DNA from: Ureibacillus chungkukjangi
Lineage (GTDB): Bacteria; Bacillota; Bacilli; Bacillales_A; Planococcaceae
Direction of reading: 5' to 3'
Assembly: GCF_003217295.1 (NCBI RefSeq)
Contig: NZ_QJTJ01000004.1
Span: 1 to 64,000 of the forward strand
Length of the DNA: 64,000 nucleotides
Below are positions 29,591 to 39,746 of this stretch, piece after piece. Below the pieces are notes generated by a model. That model was not told the DNA's origin, did no database searches, and saw only the letters and a program-made list of their open reading frames with translations. Position 1 is the stretch's first letter; the number at the start of each line of letters is the position of its first letter. A program made the translations under genes and the position numbers.

Positions 29591-29592
29591 GC

Positions 29593-29645
29593 TAAACGCG
29601 CTTGCTTTTGGTAGAGATATCAAAAGTAGGCGTGTTTATTTAATG
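29593..29645 (+). terminator. icmF terminator
   Basis: AAACGCG and CGTGTTT arms plus CTTTTG/CAAAAG form a long stem that starts 3 bp after the stop codon. Confidence 0.75.
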
Positions 29646-29847
29646 GGATGTGTAAGGGAAAGGCTATTGTAGAGGGCGTTTCATTAAAGCGTTTAATATT
29701 CATACATAAATGCGTCTTTAATTTCCTTCCTTTCAAGAAATCAGTTATTGGTCTCTAATTTGAATAAAAATGTGAAAAAAGTGGTTACATTTAGGAGGTA
29801 TCCGACCATTAAATATGAGATAATTTTATTAATTAGTTAATTTAGGG

Positions 29848-29892
29848 AAAAAATAGTGCTAATTATGGGTGAGAAAAGTAGTACTATTTTTT
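29848..29892. terminator. AT-rich inverted repeat upstream of a small membrane gene
   Basis: AAAAAATAGT (29848-29857) and ACTATTTTTT (29883-29892) are perfect arms. It may be a weak terminator or an operator; TATAAT at 29903-29908 follows. Apart from this and the icmF terminator, I see nothing identifiable in 29591-29935. Confidence 0.4.
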
Positions 29893-29935
29893 TGAAATTA
29901 GCTATAATAGATGGGACAGAAGGGAAGGATTACGA

Positions 29936-30097
29936 TTGCTGAAACAGTACTTACATTACATAATCATTTTGGCGTGTCTGATTGGCACCTTCTTCTTGTA
30001 TGATAAGCAATTAGGATCCGTTCCACTATTGATATTATCAGTTTTTTTATTTTATTTAGGAATTAAAGAAATATATAAAATAAAAAAGAGTAAATGA
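29936..30097 (+). CDS. Small membrane protein, 53 residues
   Basis: TTG 29936 is preceded by the strong ribosome site GGGAAGGA about 6 bases away and by TATAAT at 29903-29908. The product has two hydrophobic segments (about residues 6-22 and 29-45) joined by a short loop YDKQLGSVP, and ends in a basic tail. It is too short for a confident family call and I do not recognise it. It lies between icmF and rpoE in the same direction. The ribosome site and membrane-type composition make it likely real. Confidence 0.65.
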   Translation: MLKQYLHYIIILACLIGTFFLYDKQLGSVPLLILSVFLFYLGIKEIYKIKKSK

Positions 30098-30362
30098 AAC
30101 TAGCATAGTGTATAGCACTTTGTATATAATGGATATTATGTTTAAGATATGTATTATCTTTGTTCACAAAAAGGGGATATTACCATTTTATCCGTAACAG
30201 TGTCGTTAGAGCTTCAATAGCTTTAGTGAAAAAGCAAAGTTTTCTAATGTAGATAACTACAACAATTGAAATAGTGATAGAGAAAAGTCTATCGCTTACT
30301 ACAAATGTGTTTTGAACAAAATAGTGCTACTTAATTGTACTAATAGAAAGGACGTGCACGAT

Positions 30363-30947
30363 TTGGATATTCGTGAAATGACAAAAGAACAATTAGCAGA
30401 AGAATCGTTAATTGACTTAGCCTATGCAATTTTAGAAGAGAGAAAATCACCACTTGCATTCCAAGACTTATTAAAAGAAATTCAAAATTTAAATGGTATG
30501 TCTGATGCTGAAATTCAAGATAGACTAGTACAATTTTATACAGATATGAATATCGATGGACGTTTCCTTTTAAACCATGAAAATGGCTGGGGACTACGTG
30601 AATGGTACAAAGTTGAAACAATCGAAGAAGAAACAGCGCCAACTGTTAAAGCGCGCAAACGTAAATCTAAAGCGTCTGCAGACGATGAGGAAGATTTAAT
30701 CGTTGATGAGGACGACTTAGTATTTGAAGAAGATTTCGAAGAGTTTGTTGATGAAGAGGTTGAAGAAGACGAAGAGGAAGAAGAAGATTTAGACTTCGTT
30801 GCAGAAGAAATCGACAGCATTGATGAAGTAGACGCTGACATTGATGACGATCTAATCGAAGAAGAAGACGGCTTCATCATTGATGACGAAGAAGAAGCTG
30901 AAGAAGAAGAAGAAGAAGAAGATTTAGACGAAGAGCTAGAAAAATAA
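30363..30947 (+). CDS. rpoE: RNA polymerase delta subunit
   Basis: A 194-residue Gram-positive RNA polymerase delta factor, which helps release the polymerase from nucleic acid and sharpens promoter selection. The N-terminal globular HARE-HTH domain spans residues 1-90 (FYTDMNIDGRFL, NGWGLREWY). A short basic KARKRKSK patch follows, and about 85 C-terminal residues are almost wholly Asp and Glu. I chose TTG 30363 with AAAGGA 10 bases upstream, giving the usual start; in-frame codons upstream lack a site. Confidence 0.93.
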   Translation: MDIREMTKEQLAEESLIDLAYAILEERKSPLAFQDLLKEIQNLNGMSDAEIQDRLVQFYTDMNIDGRFLLNHENGWGLREWYKVETIEEETAPTVKARKRKSKASADDEEDLIVDEDDLVFEEDFEEFVDEEVEEDEEEEEDLDFVAEEIDSIDEVDADIDDDLIEEEDGFIIDDEEEAEEEEEEEDLDEELEK

Positions 30948-31110
30948 TATAGTGCTTCCTAGAAAGCGTAGATAGGGCAGAAAAATTGCCACTATCTGCG
31001 CTTTTTTGTTTGATGGGTGTGAGAGCTAAAGGTGGATATATAAGCTTGACCATAGAACAATCATCCATTTGCTTAAATTATTCGAAAAATACTTATCTTT
31101 ATTAAAGCAC

Positions 31111-31222
31111 TTGACTTCTTTTGGTGTTCCATATAATCTTTTACTTGGGCTCCATTCAAGATGGAGAATGACCGTGAACCAATCACGCTCCCTCTGCAAT
31201 CATGCAGGAGGAGCGTTTTTTT
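31111..31222 (+). promoter_or_regulatory. pyrG promoter and CTP-sensing attenuator
   Basis: TTGACT (31111-31116) and TATAAT (31132-31137; 15-bp spacer) lie just before GGGCTCC at 31147, the same initial sequence as the B. subtilis pyrG transcript. A terminator at 31185-31222 has the 5' arm ACGCTCCCTCTGC and a run of seven T. In the known mechanism, CTP shortage makes polymerase add extra G residues, which pair with the CUCCCU arm and prevent termination. The sequence has all required parts. Confidence 0.85.
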
Positions 31223-31529
31223 GTTTTTTCTAGGTCTGTAGTAAATACGAAAAACTCTCCATATTTAGTTTGAAAACTTTAAACAGCCTTTAGACAAATC
31301 ATTGAGGAAACCTATTCAAAGTTTCAAATTCTAGACTTGAAATTGAGAAATTGGGAATGAATGATTATGTAAAGATTAATTTAGAGTGTTCAAGCTTTCT
31401 TATTTAGCGGTTAAGAAAGTATGAAACTTTCTTATTCGCATAAGTGCAACTATGTCTAATCGCTGTAGACCTTTTCGATTAGCCGAGTTTTCTAATAAAT
31501 AGCAATAGTAGTATGAGGAGGAATTAGCA
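31223..31529. other. Extended pyrG leader with two exclusive stems
   Basis: About 307 bp separate the attenuator from pyrG. TAAGAAAG (31412-31419) can pair with CTTTCTTA on either side (31395-31402 or 31427-31434), giving two mutually exclusive 8-bp hairpins. No gene is visible. Confidence 0.5.
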
Positions 31530-33128
31530 ATGACGAAGTATATTTTTGTAACAGGTGGGGTAGTTTCTTCACTTGGTAAAGGGATCGTAGCATCATCATT
31601 AGGACGTCTATTAAAAAATCGTGGGTTACAGGTTACAATCCAAAAATTTGACCCATATTTAAATATTGATCCAGGTACAATGAGTCCATATCAGCACGGT
31701 GAGGTTTTCGTAACAGACGATGGTGCTGAAGCTGACTTAGACTTAGGTCACTATGAACGTTTCATCGATATTAATTTAGGTAAACACTCGACAGTTACTT
31801 CTGGCCGTGTATATCAATCGGTGCTTGCGAAAGAACGTCGTGGCGACTACAACGGTAAAACTGTTCAAGTAATTCCTCATGTTACAAATGAAATAAAAGA
31901 TCGTATTCAGCGTGCAGGTCGTGAAACAAGCGCGGATATCGTAATTACTGAAGTGGGTGGAACAGTAGGGGATATTGAATCTCTTCCATTCCTTGAAGCA
32001 ATCCGTCAAATGAAAACTGACCTAGGTCACCACAATGTAATGTATGTTCACTGTACATTAATTCCTTACATTGCAGCAGCTGGTGAGTTAAAAACGAAGC
32101 CAACTCAGCACTCTGTAAAAGAATTGCGTTCACTAGGGATTCAACCAAATATAATTGTCGTTCGTACAGAACAAGCTGTATCGGATGAAATGAAAGACAA
32201 GCTAGCTTTATTCTGTGACGTAAAACCACGTGATATTATTGAATCTCGCGATGCAGAAACGTTATATGATATTCCATTAAACCTGCATGCTCAAGATTTC
32301 GATGATATCGTTCTTGAACATTTTGGTATCGAAGCACCTGAAGCTGATATGGCGGATTGGAAAGAGCTTGTAACGAAAGTGAAAAATCTTTCACAAAAAA
32401 CGCGTATTGCTTTAGTTGGTAAGTATGTAGAGCTTCAAGATGCTTACATTTCTGTCGTAGAAGCATTAAAGCATGCTGGATATGTATATGATTCTGATAT
32501 TGAAGTGGACTGGATTAACGCGGAGCATGTAAATGCAGAAAACGTTCATGAATTATTAAAAGATGCAGATGGAATTTTAGTGCCTGGTGGATTCGGTGAC
32601 CGTGGAATTGAAGGGAAAATCTCTGCTATCAAATTTGCACGTGAAAATGATATCCCATTCCTAGGAATTTGTTTAGGAATGCAATTAGCTACAATTGAAT
32701 TTGCTCGTCATGTACTTGGTTTAGAGGGTGCACATTCTACTGAGCTAAATAAAGAAACAGCTTATCCAATTATCGACTTCTTACCAGACCAAAGTGATGA
32801 GGTGGATTTAGGTGGAACATTACGCTTAGGTTTATATCCATGTAAGCTAGTTGAAGGCTCACGTGCAGCACAAGCTTATGATGATGAGTTAGTTTATGAA
32901 CGTCATCGCCACCGTTATGAGTTCAACAATGAGTTCCGTGAAGCAATGGAAGCTGAAGGTCTTGTATTCTCAGGGACAAGCCCTGATAACAAGCTAGTGG
33001 AGATCATTGAATTACCAGAGAAAAAATTCTTTGTGGCATGTCAATTCCACCCAGAGCTAATCTCTCGTCCTCAACGTCCACAACCACTATTCCGTGAATT
33101 TGTTGGTGCAGCATTCAATAACCGTTAA
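31530..33128 (+). CDS. pyrG: CTP synthase
   Basis: A 532-residue enzyme that aminates UTP to CTP with glutamine as nitrogen donor. The synthetase domain has the P-loop [17 protein letters not shown] at the N-terminus and the [28 protein letters not shown] Mg/UTP region. The glutaminase domain has the nucleophile Cys in FLGICLGMQ and a late His-Pro-Glu triad (CQFHPEL). The ATG is preceded by GAGGAGG. It is single-gene, with an upstream attenuator and a strong downstream terminator. Confidence 0.98.
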   Translation: MTKYIFVTGGVVSSLGKGIVASSLGRLLKNRGLQVTIQKFDPYLNIDPGTMSPYQHGEVFVTDDGAEADLDLGHYERFIDINLGKHSTVTSGRVYQSVLAKERRGDYNGKTVQVIPHVTNEIKDRIQRAGRETSADIVITEVGGTVGDIESLPFLEAIRQMKTDLGHHNVMYVHCTLIPYIAAAGELKTKPTQHSVKELRSLGIQPNIIVVRTEQAVSDEMKDKLALFCDVKPRDIIESRDAETLYDIPLNLHAQDFDDIVLEHFGIEAPEADMADWKELVTKVKNLSQKTRIALVGKYVELQDAYISVVEALKHAGYVYDSDIEVDWINAEHVNAENVHELLKDADGILVPGGFGDRGIEGKISAIKFARENDIPFLGICLGMQLATIEFARHVLGLEGAHSTELNKETAYPIIDFLPDQSDEVDLGGTLRLGLYPCKLVEGSRAAQAYDDELVYERHRHRYEFNNEFREAMEAEGLVFSGTSPDNKLVEIIELPEKKFFVACQFHPELISRPQRPQPLFREFVGAAFNNR

Positions 33129-33132
33129 TATT

Positions 33133-33177
33133 AAAAGACTTCTTTCTATTACTTATTTATAGAAAGAAGTCTTTTTT
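33133..33177 (+). terminator. pyrG terminator
   Basis: AAAAGACTTCTTTCT is followed by its complement AGAAAGAAGTCTTTT and T residues. Confidence 0.92.
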
Positions 33178-33291
33178 AAATAATTATGTAAGAAAAATAT
33201 TACAAATCTAGTATTTTTATATAAATTTAGTATTATAATATTTAAGTATAGTATAACCTCTTTTCATAGTGGAAAAGAGGTTAAGAAAAAA

Positions 33292-33825
33292 TTATAATTC
33301 GTCGTCATCAGAAATCATTTCGTCATAATTTAATTTGATCGCTTCATAAACAAAAAGCCCAGCCATGAGATAGGGAATTACGACACGTTCACCCAATCTA
33401 GTCGGGTGCGGCAAGATTCCACCTCGCACTTTCATGGATACATACGTATAGGCAAGTTCACTTAATTCATTTGAATCACTTTTTGGTTCACTTGAGACTA
33501 CAGAAAATGGAATAAAGCTATCATATAATTCCTTTGCTAGACTTAAAGCTTCAGGGTTTTCACTATTTGCTGTAAAGATGCAAACTCGATCTGATTCAGT
33601 TAAAGAAATTGAGGGAGACCAGCTTTTCAGGTTAGTAAATGGTTCGGCTCCATGTAATGCATTCAGTTCAATTGCTTGTAACTCACCAAAACAAGCAAAA
33701 TAGATTTTTCCTTGGCCAATACTTGCTTGGGCCAATAAACGTGAAGTTTCTTCAATTGCTTCTTCTTCACTTTGTATAATTCTTTGAAATAATCCACTCA
33801 TTTGAGTAGAAAGTATCTTAGACAT
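33292..33825 (-). CDS. ywjG: DUF2529 family protein YwjG
   Basis: A 177-residue protein in the position and orientation of B. subtilis ywjG, between pyrG and spo0F. The core resembles a SIS-like sugar-isomerase fold (GKIYFACFGELQAIE, DRVCIFTANSENPEALSLAKEL), and the C-terminus is acidic. Function is not established. The start at 33825 has GAGGTG upstream. It is transcribed away from spo0F, so the two promoters share about 185 bp. Confidence 0.85.
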   Translation of the reverse strand: MSKILSTQMSGLFQRIIQSEEEAIEETSRLLAQASIGQGKIYFACFGELQAIELNALHGAEPFTNLKSWSPSISLTESDRVCIFTANSENPEALSLAKELYDSFIPFSVVSSEPKSDSNELSELAYTYVSMKVRGGILPHPTRLGERVVIPYLMAGLFVYEAIKLNYDEMISDDDEL

Positions 33826-33895
33826 AATTTCACCTCTACATGTATTATAAATTTTTATTGAGAAAAAATAAAACATGAAGATTTTGTGAAGGATT

Positions 33896-33923
33896 AAAGG
33901 ATTTTTTACAAAAATAATCGAAA
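33896..33923 (+). promoter_or_regulatory. Candidate sigma-H promoter of spo0F
   Basis: AAAGGATTT (33896-33904), a 14-bp spacer and CGAAA (33919-33923) match the sigma-H pattern RWAGGAWWT-N14-HGAAT except for the last base. B. subtilis spo0F is known to use sigma-H. Confidence 0.6.
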
Positions 33924-34010
33924 AGTATGTTTAAAAGAGGCTAATGTAGGGAATGGAATTCATGGAATAATATTACATCTAAAATTATATCACGTTAAGG
34001 GGAAGTTGCT

Positions 34011-34370
34011 GTGAAAAAAATATTAATCGTAGATGATCAAAAAGGAATTCGCCTTTTATTAAATGAAGTATTCTCAAGAGAAGGGTATAAGGTTTATCAA
34101 GCCTCAAATGGAGTGGAAGCGCTTAATATTGTTGATAATGAAGAGATAAACTGTGTCATGTTAGACATGAAAATCCCTGGCATGAACGGAATAGAAATTC
34201 TAAAGAGAATACGTGAGAAAAAACATCAAATGCCAGTGTTTATGATGACTGCCTTTGAAGAAGAAGAGATTCTTACTGAAGCAACGCAGTGGGGCATGAC
34301 AAAGTATTTTAGAAAACCATTTAATATATTGGATGTAAGAGACGAAGTGAATGCCTTATTGAACGATTAA
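34011..34370 (+). CDS. spo0F: Sporulation phosphorelay response regulator Spo0F
   Basis: A 119-residue single-domain receiver that takes phosphate from sporulation kinases and passes it to Spo0B. The acidic pair Asp9-Asp10, the phosphorylation site Asp52 in MLDMKIPGMNGIEILKR, Thr80 and Lys102 in RKPF are present. The region VDDQ-GIR-LLNEVF is characteristic of Spo0F rather than of other receivers. GTG 34011 has AAGGGGAAG upstream. No output domain is attached, as expected. It is direct evidence that this organism sporulates. Confidence 0.95.
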   Translation: MKKILIVDDQKGIRLLLNEVFSREGYKVYQASNGVEALNIVDNEEINCVMLDMKIPGMNGIEILKRIREKKHQMPVFMMTAFEEEEILTEATQWGMTKYFRKPFNILDVRDEVNALLND

Positions 34371-34429
34371 TTGTTTTTTCTTAGCGTGAAAATTATTTAA
34401 TAGTAAAAAGCCATTCCTTGTTGAGATTA

Positions 34430-35048
34430 GAGACCGGAGCACCTATCGCAAGCATAGGTGAGATAGAAGGATGCTTCGCGAAAAAGTTTAGAGATTTTTG
34501 CACCTTTCAAGGTGCGGAAGGGTATGCTCACTGGATGAGTTTGAGGGATGCACCTATCGCAGGCTCAGGTCGATAATAGGATGGTTAACGAAATAGTTTA
34601 GAGATTTTCGCTCCTGTCGTAAGCTTTCGGCGCAGAAAACCATACCGTCTCTTAGAACTTGAGAGACGGAAAAGAAACGACTTCTGTAAGGGATTTAGTT
34701 TTATAAGGGATTTATCTTTCGCGAGCTCAAGGTGCAGAAGGATATGCTCACTGAATTAGTTTAAAGAGCTAGCACCTATCGCAAGCTCAGGTGCTTTGGA
34801 AGGATGCTTAGCGAAGAAGTTTAGAGATTGTGCGCATGTCGTAAGCTTTCGGCGCAGAAAACCATCCCGTCTCTTAGAACTTGAGAGACGGAAAAGAAAC
34901 GACTTCTGTAAGGGATTTTGCACCTTTCGCGAGCTCAGGTGCTTTGGAAGGATGCTTAGCGAAAAGTTTAGAGATTTTGCGCCTGTCGCAAGCTTTCGGC
35001 GCAGAAAACCATCCCGTCTCTTAGAACTTGAGAGACGGGATGGTTTTT
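34430..35048. repeat. Imperfect three-copy hairpin module between spo0F and fbaA
   Basis: The block GTTTAGAGATT, then GTCGYAAGCTTTCGGCGCAG, then CCGTCTCTTAGAACTTGAGAG occurs three times (starting near 34595, 34819 and 34966). Copies 1 and 2 continue with AAAAGAAACGACTTCTGTAA. Between them lie GCACCTATCGCAAGCTCAGG-type and AAGGATGCTTAGCGAA-type units. Open frames here are repeat by-products. This makes up most of the 744-bp gap. Confidence 0.9.
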
Positions 35049-35049
35049 G
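35005..35049 (+). terminator. Strong terminator formed by the last hairpin copy
   Basis: AAAACCATCCCGTCTC pairs perfectly over 16 bp with GAGACGGGATGGTTTT, and T residues follow. Only the third copy of the module completes both arms. Confidence 0.9.
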
Positions 35050-35114
35050 CTATGATTAAACCTGGAATAATTATCTTATTAATTTACTTAGCTGTCCGAG
35101 GAGGATTTTCGTAT

Positions 35115-35969
35115 ATGCCATTAGTATCTATGAAAGAAATGTTGATTAAAGCGAAAAATGAGGGTTATGCTGTAGGGCAATTTAATATTAATAACCTTGA
35201 ATTTACTCAAGCGATTTTACTTGCTGCACAAGAAGAGCAGTCTCCTGTAATCCTTGGCGTTTCTGAAGGTGCGGGGAAATATATGGGTGGTTTCATTGCT
35301 GTTGTGCACATGGTTAAAGGATTAATGGAAAGTTATAAAATTACTGTACCTGTTGCAATTCATTTGGATCATGGTTCAAGTTTTGATAAATGTAAGGAAG
35401 CGGTAGATGCTGGTTTTACTTCTGTAATGATTGATGCTTCACATCACTCATTTGATGAAAATGTGAGAATTACAAATGAGGTTGTTGAGTATGCTCATGC
35501 CAAAGGAGTTTCTGTTGAGGCAGAGCTAGGGACAGTTGGTGGCGAAGAGGATGGCGTTATTGGTGGTATTATGTACGCTGATCCTGCTGAATGTAAGGCG
35601 CTTGTTGAGGCTACAAACATTGATTGCCTAGCACCTGCATTAGGCTCTGTTCACGGTCCTTACAAAGGTGAACCAAAATTAGGCTTTGATGAAATGAAAC
35701 AAATTGGTGAAGAAACTAATATGCCATTAGTACTTCATGGCGGTACTGGTATTCCAGACGAGCAAATCAAGCGTGCTGTTTCATTGGGTACTGCTAAAAT
35801 CAACGTAAATACTGAAAATCAAATCGCAGCAACAAATGTAATTCGTGAAATCTTCGAGTCAAACAAAACTGTTTACGATCCACGTAAATATTTAGGACCA
35901 GCTCGTGATGCTATTAAAGAAACAGTTATCGGCAAAATGCGTGTATTCGGCAGCTCACAAAAAGCTTAA
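35115..35969 (+). CDS. fbaA: Class II fructose-bisphosphate aldolase
   Basis: A 284-residue zinc-dependent aldolase of glycolysis and gluconeogenesis. Zinc-ligand and catalytic motifs include [41 protein letters not shown] and [21 protein letters not shown] sequences. ATG 35115 has GAGGAGGA upstream; an in-frame ATG at 35028 lies within the preceding terminator. It is followed by tal, murAB and glpX as in B. subtilis. Confidence 0.96.
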   Translation: MPLVSMKEMLIKAKNEGYAVGQFNINNLEFTQAILLAAQEEQSPVILGVSEGAGKYMGGFIAVVHMVKGLMESYKITVPVAIHLDHGSSFDKCKEAVDAGFTSVMIDASHHSFDENVRITNEVVEYAHAKGVSVEAELGTVGGEEDGVIGGIMYADPAECKALVEATNIDCLAPALGSVHGPYKGEPKLGFDEMKQIGEETNMPLVLHGGTGIPDEQIKRAVSLGTAKINVNTENQIAATNVIREIFESNKTVYDPRKYLGPARDAIKETVIGKMRVFGSSQKA

Positions 35970-36378
35970 TTTTTAATGAGCCAAGAAGATTGTATTAGCC
36001 AACACAACTAATTGTAAGGAAGCAGAATTGTTTATTTTACTTAGAAAATGTAAACTACTCATGTAAATAATAAGATGAACTGCTTTTCTATTTTGTCTTC
36101 ATTTCAAGGGTGAAATGTACTTGATTCATCGTGGAGATAAAGTCTTGGCTAGTATTTGGAGACGTTAAGCATTGAAGTAGGACTGAAACCTAACTGCTTA
36201 TTACGCGTCCAATCAAAAGGGATAATCTAAAATACGGAGCATCCACATACAACATAAACAGCCAGCCAAGGCATATTTGATATAATATTGATTTGCAGGA
36301 GAAGTGTTTGATTGTTTTCAATCGGCCTTCTCTTAGTTTTTTATAGACACAAATTTGAATTATTTGGAGGAAAATATA
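35970..36378. other. Intergenic gap before tal
   Basis: A 409-bp AT-rich gap. TATAAT at 36281-36286 and a terminator-like hairpin at 36297-36342 (GGAGAAG/CTTCTC, with inner GATTG/CAATC and a T tract) lie just before tal. The hairpin may be an attenuator or the terminator of fbaA. No gene seen. Confidence 0.5.
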
Positions 36379-37029
36379 ATGAAATTTTTTATCGATACAG
36401 CAAACTTTGAGGAAATTAAAGAAGCACATGCTTGGGGGATTTTATCAGGCGTTACAACAAATCCATCATTAGTAGCAAAAGAAGCAAATGTTTCGTTTCA
36501 TGAGCGTTTACGTGAAATCTCAGAGCTAGTAAATGGTTCTGTTAGTGGCGAGGTTATTTCACTTGATGCTGAAGGAATGATTAAGGAAGGCTTAGAGCTT
36601 GCAGCAATTGCACCAAATATTACAGTTAAGCTACCAATGACGCCAGAAGGACTTAAAGCATGTAAATTCTTTTCTGAAAAAGGCATTAAAACTAATGTAA
36701 CGTTAATTTTTAGTGCAAATCAAGCTCTTATGGCAGCTCGTGCTGGTGCAACATATGTATCACCATTTGTAGGACGTTTAGATGATATTGGACAAAGCGG
36801 AGTGGACTTAATCGCAACAATTTCTGATTTGTTTGCAATCCACGGAATCGAAACAGAAATTATTGCTGCTTCAATCCGTCATCCACAACATATTACAGAG
36901 GTAGCTCTAGCTGGAGCGGATATTGCAACGACACCATTTAAAGTGTTAAAGCAATTATTCCACCATCCTTTAACAGATAAAGGAATCGAAGGATTTTTAG
37001 CAGACTGGGAAAAACGACAAAGCAAGTAA
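36379..37029 (+). CDS. tal: Transaldolase
   Basis: A 216-residue short-type transaldolase (TalC/fructose-6-phosphate aldolase-like subfamily; B. subtilis YwjH) of the nonoxidative pentose phosphate pathway. Lys84 in NITVKLPMT is the expected Schiff-base lysine. [24 protein letters not shown], and [13 protein letters not shown] are family hallmarks. ATG 36379 has TTGGAGG upstream. Confidence 0.94.
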   Translation: MKFFIDTANFEEIKEAHAWGILSGVTTNPSLVAKEANVSFHERLREISELVNGSVSGEVISLDAEGMIKEGLELAAIAPNITVKLPMTPEGLKACKFFSEKGIKTNVTLIFSANQALMAARAGATYVSPFVGRLDDIGQSGVDLIATISDLFAIHGIETEIIAASIRHPQHITEVALAGADIATTPFKVLKQLFHHPLTDKGIEGFLADWEKRQSK

Positions 37030-37375
37030 TTTCAACGTCTAGGCAGAATAATTTAGTCAATTACCTAAGTAACCAAGCCCTAACAATCAACATAATAAAA
37101 AACTGAAATACTATAGAGAATAGAAAAAATTTAGAATTGTTTATAAATTTAAGCTTTAAATTGTGAAATTGGTAAATAATAAACAATAATACTAAAAAAT
37201 TTCATTGTAGCAAAAGTATCGTGAAGCAGCAGAAGGCCCAAAATTGCCGACTGCTGCAAATATAAATTCCTTACTCAGTTTACTGTGTTAAAGGTGTATT
37301 TGATAGAAAGTGAACGATTAGCAAACAAGTTAGACTATCATAAGTGAAACTTTCCAATCATAAGGGAGAACGGAT
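37030..37375. other. Intergenic gap before murAB
   Basis: A 346-bp AT-rich gap. The only clear structure is a hairpin GCAGCAG (37226-37232)/CTGCTGC (37251-37257) with an inner GGC/GCC pair and no T tract. No gene seen. Confidence 0.45.
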
Positions 37376-38656
37376 ATGGATGTTTATAAAATTAATGGCG
37401 GAAATCGTCTAAGAGGAACAGTAAAAGTCAGTGGAGCAAAAAATAGTGCTGTTGCATTAATCCCTGCATCTATCTTAGCTAATTCTTCAGTCACTATTGG
37501 CGGTATACCTGAAATTTCTGATGCTTGGACGCTAAAAGCATTGTTAGAAGAAATTGGTGGCGAAGTTACTTTTAAAGATGGACAGATGGTTATTGACCCA
37601 ACTGAAATGCAGGCAATTCCTTTACCAAATGGTAATGTGAAAAAGCTTCGTGCTTCCTATTATTTAATGGGGGCAATGCTAGGTCGTTTCAAAAAAGCAG
37701 TGATCGGATTGCCAGGTGGATGCTTCTTAGGTCCTCGCCCAATTGATCAGCATATAAAAGGCTTTGAAGCACTCGGTGCAAAAGTTACAAATGAGCATGG
37801 TGCGATTTATCTTCGTGCTGATGAGTTAATCGGTGCCAAAATCTATTTGGATGTAGCAAGTGTTGGTGCCACAATTAACATTATGCTAGCGGCAGTCCGT
37901 GCAAAAGGGCGTACAATTATCGAAAATGCTGCAAAAGAGCCTGAAATCATTGATGTTGCAACTCTCTTAACAAATATGGGGGCTAATATCAAAGGGGCAG
38001 GTACGAGTGTTATTCGTATTGATGGCGTAGATGAATTACATGGAACAAATCATACAATTATTCCTGACCGCATCGAAGCAGCAACATTTATGATTATGGC
38101 TGCAGCGATTGGAGATGGGGTAACGGTAGATAATGTTATTCCTTTCCACCTTGAAGCCGTAACGGCAAAGCTGCGTGAAATGGGCGTGAAAATTGAAGAA
38201 GGCGAAGAAAGTATGTATATTCATCGTTCAGACATTCTTCAAGCATGTGATGTGAAAACGCTTGTTTATCCTGGTTTTCCAACGGATGTACAGCAACCCC
38301 TTTCAGTGTTAATGACTCAAGCAAACGGGGCATCTAAGGTAACAGATACAATCTATTCAGCGCGTTTTAAACATATCGATGAATTACGTCGTATGAATGC
38401 AATCGCAAGAGTTGAAGGGAATTCAGCAATCATTCAAGGGCCATCGAAGCTTCATGGTTCTACAGTGACAGCTACAGATTTACGTGCAGGAGCTGCACTT
38501 GTTCTGGCAGGCTTAATCGCTGAAGGCGAGACTGAAATCCAGGATATCCATCATATTGAACGTGGATATAGCTCACTAATAGAAAAGCTTTGTGAAATTG
38601 GTGCAGATATACGTCGAGAAACAATAACAACAAGCGCAATTAAACGAGCAAAATAA
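37376..38656 (+). CDS. murAB: UDP-N-acetylglucosamine 1-carboxyvinyltransferase (second paralogue)
   Basis: A 426-residue EPSP-synthase-fold enzyme that adds enolpyruvate to UDP-GlcNAc in the first committed step of peptidoglycan synthesis. The fosfomycin-target Cys116 lies in [14 protein letters not shown]. Synteny with tal and glpX identifies the MurAB/MurZ paralogue, distinct from the murAA gene at the window end. AAGGGAGAA precedes the ATG. Confidence 0.95.
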   Translation: MDVYKINGGNRLRGTVKVSGAKNSAVALIPASILANSSVTIGGIPEISDAWTLKALLEEIGGEVTFKDGQMVIDPTEMQAIPLPNGNVKKLRASYYLMGAMLGRFKKAVIGLPGGCFLGPRPIDQHIKGFEALGAKVTNEHGAIYLRADELIGAKIYLDVASVGATINIMLAAVRAKGRTIIENAAKEPEIIDVATLLTNMGANIKGAGTSVIRIDGVDELHGTNHTIIPDRIEAATFMIMAAAIGDGVTVDNVIPFHLEAVTAKLREMGVKIEEGEESMYIHRSDILQACDVKTLVYPGFPTDVQQPLSVLMTQANGASKVTDTIYSARFKHIDELRRMNAIARVEGNSAIIQGPSKLHGSTVTATDLRAGAALVLAGLIAEGETEIQDIHHIERGYSSLIEKLCEIGADIRRETITTSAIKRAK

Positions 38657-38692
38657 TATAAATAGAATTCATCCGTAATGAATTAACAAAAT

Positions 38693-38713
38693 ATGTTACA
38701 ATAGTGGTAACAT
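38693..38713. promoter_or_regulatory. Palindrome upstream of glpX, possible operator
   Basis: ATGTTAC (38693-38699), seven bases and GTAACAT (38707-38713) form perfect 7-bp arms. The left arm overlaps TACAAT, a possible -10, about 50 bp before glpX. The binding protein is unknown. Confidence 0.45.
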
Positions 38714-38761
38714 ATAGTTCGGCAATTTTGACTAAGGCCGAAATCGGGAGGCAAATGTAGA

Positions 38762-39724
38762 ATGGAACGTAGTTTAACGATGGAAGTTGTACGCGTAACT
38801 GAAGCAGCAGCAATCGCTTCTGCAAAATGGATGGGACGCGGTTTAAAAGAGGAAGCAGACGAAGCAGCGACAACTGCAATGCGAGCATTATTTGATACAA
38901 TCCCAATGTATGGTACCGTGGTAATTGGAGAAGGTGAAATGGATGAAGCACCAATGCTTTATATTGGTGAAGAACTTGGCCTTCGCAATGGCGGTCCACA
39001 AGTAGACATTGCGGTTGACCCTCTTGAAGGAACAAACATCGTTGCAAAAGGTACAAATGGCGCAATGACGGTTCTGGCAATTGCAGATCGTGGAAACCTA
39101 TTAAACGCACCAGATATGTATATGGAAAAACTAGCAGTAGGTCCTGAAGCAGCGGGTAAAGTAGATATTACAGCTTCAGTTACTGAAAACCTTCATGCAG
39201 TTGCAAAAGCAAAAAACAAAGAAATTGCAGATGTAGTGGCAGTATTATTAGATCGCCCTCGTCACCAGCATATCGTTGAGGAAATTCGTGCAGCAGGTGC
39301 TCGTATTAAATTTATTCAAGACGGTGATGTAAGTGCAGCTATCAATACTGCATTTGACGAAACTGGTATTGATATTATGTTCGGTACTGGCGGAGCTCCA
39401 GAGGGAGTTATCTCAGCTGTTGCATTAAAATGCTTAGGCGGAGATTTCCAAGCAAGATTACTTCCAGAAGACGATGCTCAAGCTACACGTTGCGAAAAAA
39501 TGGGAATTGACGTAAACAAAGTATTATACCTAGAGGATTTAGTAAAAGGTGACGATGCGATTTTTGCAGCAACAGCTGTTACTGATAGCGAATTGATGAT
39601 GGGTGTTCAATATAAAGGTTCATACTGTTTAACAAACTCTTTAGTAATGCGTGCGAAAACAGGAACTGTCCGTTTTGTTGAAGGACGCCACAACATCGAC
39701 AAAAAGCCTAGCTATGTAAAATAA
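38762..39724 (+). CDS. glpX: Class II fructose-1,6-bisphosphatase
   Basis: A 320-residue metal-dependent phosphatase of gluconeogenesis (B. subtilis GlpX/YwjI). It shows [30 protein letters not shown] and [16 protein letters not shown] motifs that bind metal and substrate. GGGAGG lies upstream of the ATG. It follows murAB with about 105 bp between and precedes rho. Confidence 0.95.
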   Translation: MERSLTMEVVRVTEAAAIASAKWMGRGLKEEADEAATTAMRALFDTIPMYGTVVIGEGEMDEAPMLYIGEELGLRNGGPQVDIAVDPLEGTNIVAKGTNGAMTVLAIADRGNLLNAPDMYMEKLAVGPEAAGKVDITASVTENLHAVAKAKNKEIADVVAVLLDRPRHQHIVEEIRAAGARIKFIQDGDVSAAINTAFDETGIDIMFGTGGAPEGVISAVALKCLGGDFQARLLPEDDAQATRCEKMGIDVNKVLYLEDLVKGDDAIFAATAVTDSELMMGVQYKGSYCLTNSLVMRAKTGTVRFVEGRHNIDKKPSYVK

Positions 39725-39746
39725 AAATAAATTACTTCAAACAAAT

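Noticed and set aside
30536-30880. Ser-rich minus-strand frame opposite rpoE
   Set aside because: It is the antisense image of the Asp/Glu codon tract of the RNA polymerase delta subunit.
34796-35059. 87-codon open frame with repeated [14 protein letters not shown] peptide between spo0F and fbaA
   Set aside because: It arises from the repeated hairpin module, overlaps the terminator and has no ribosome site.
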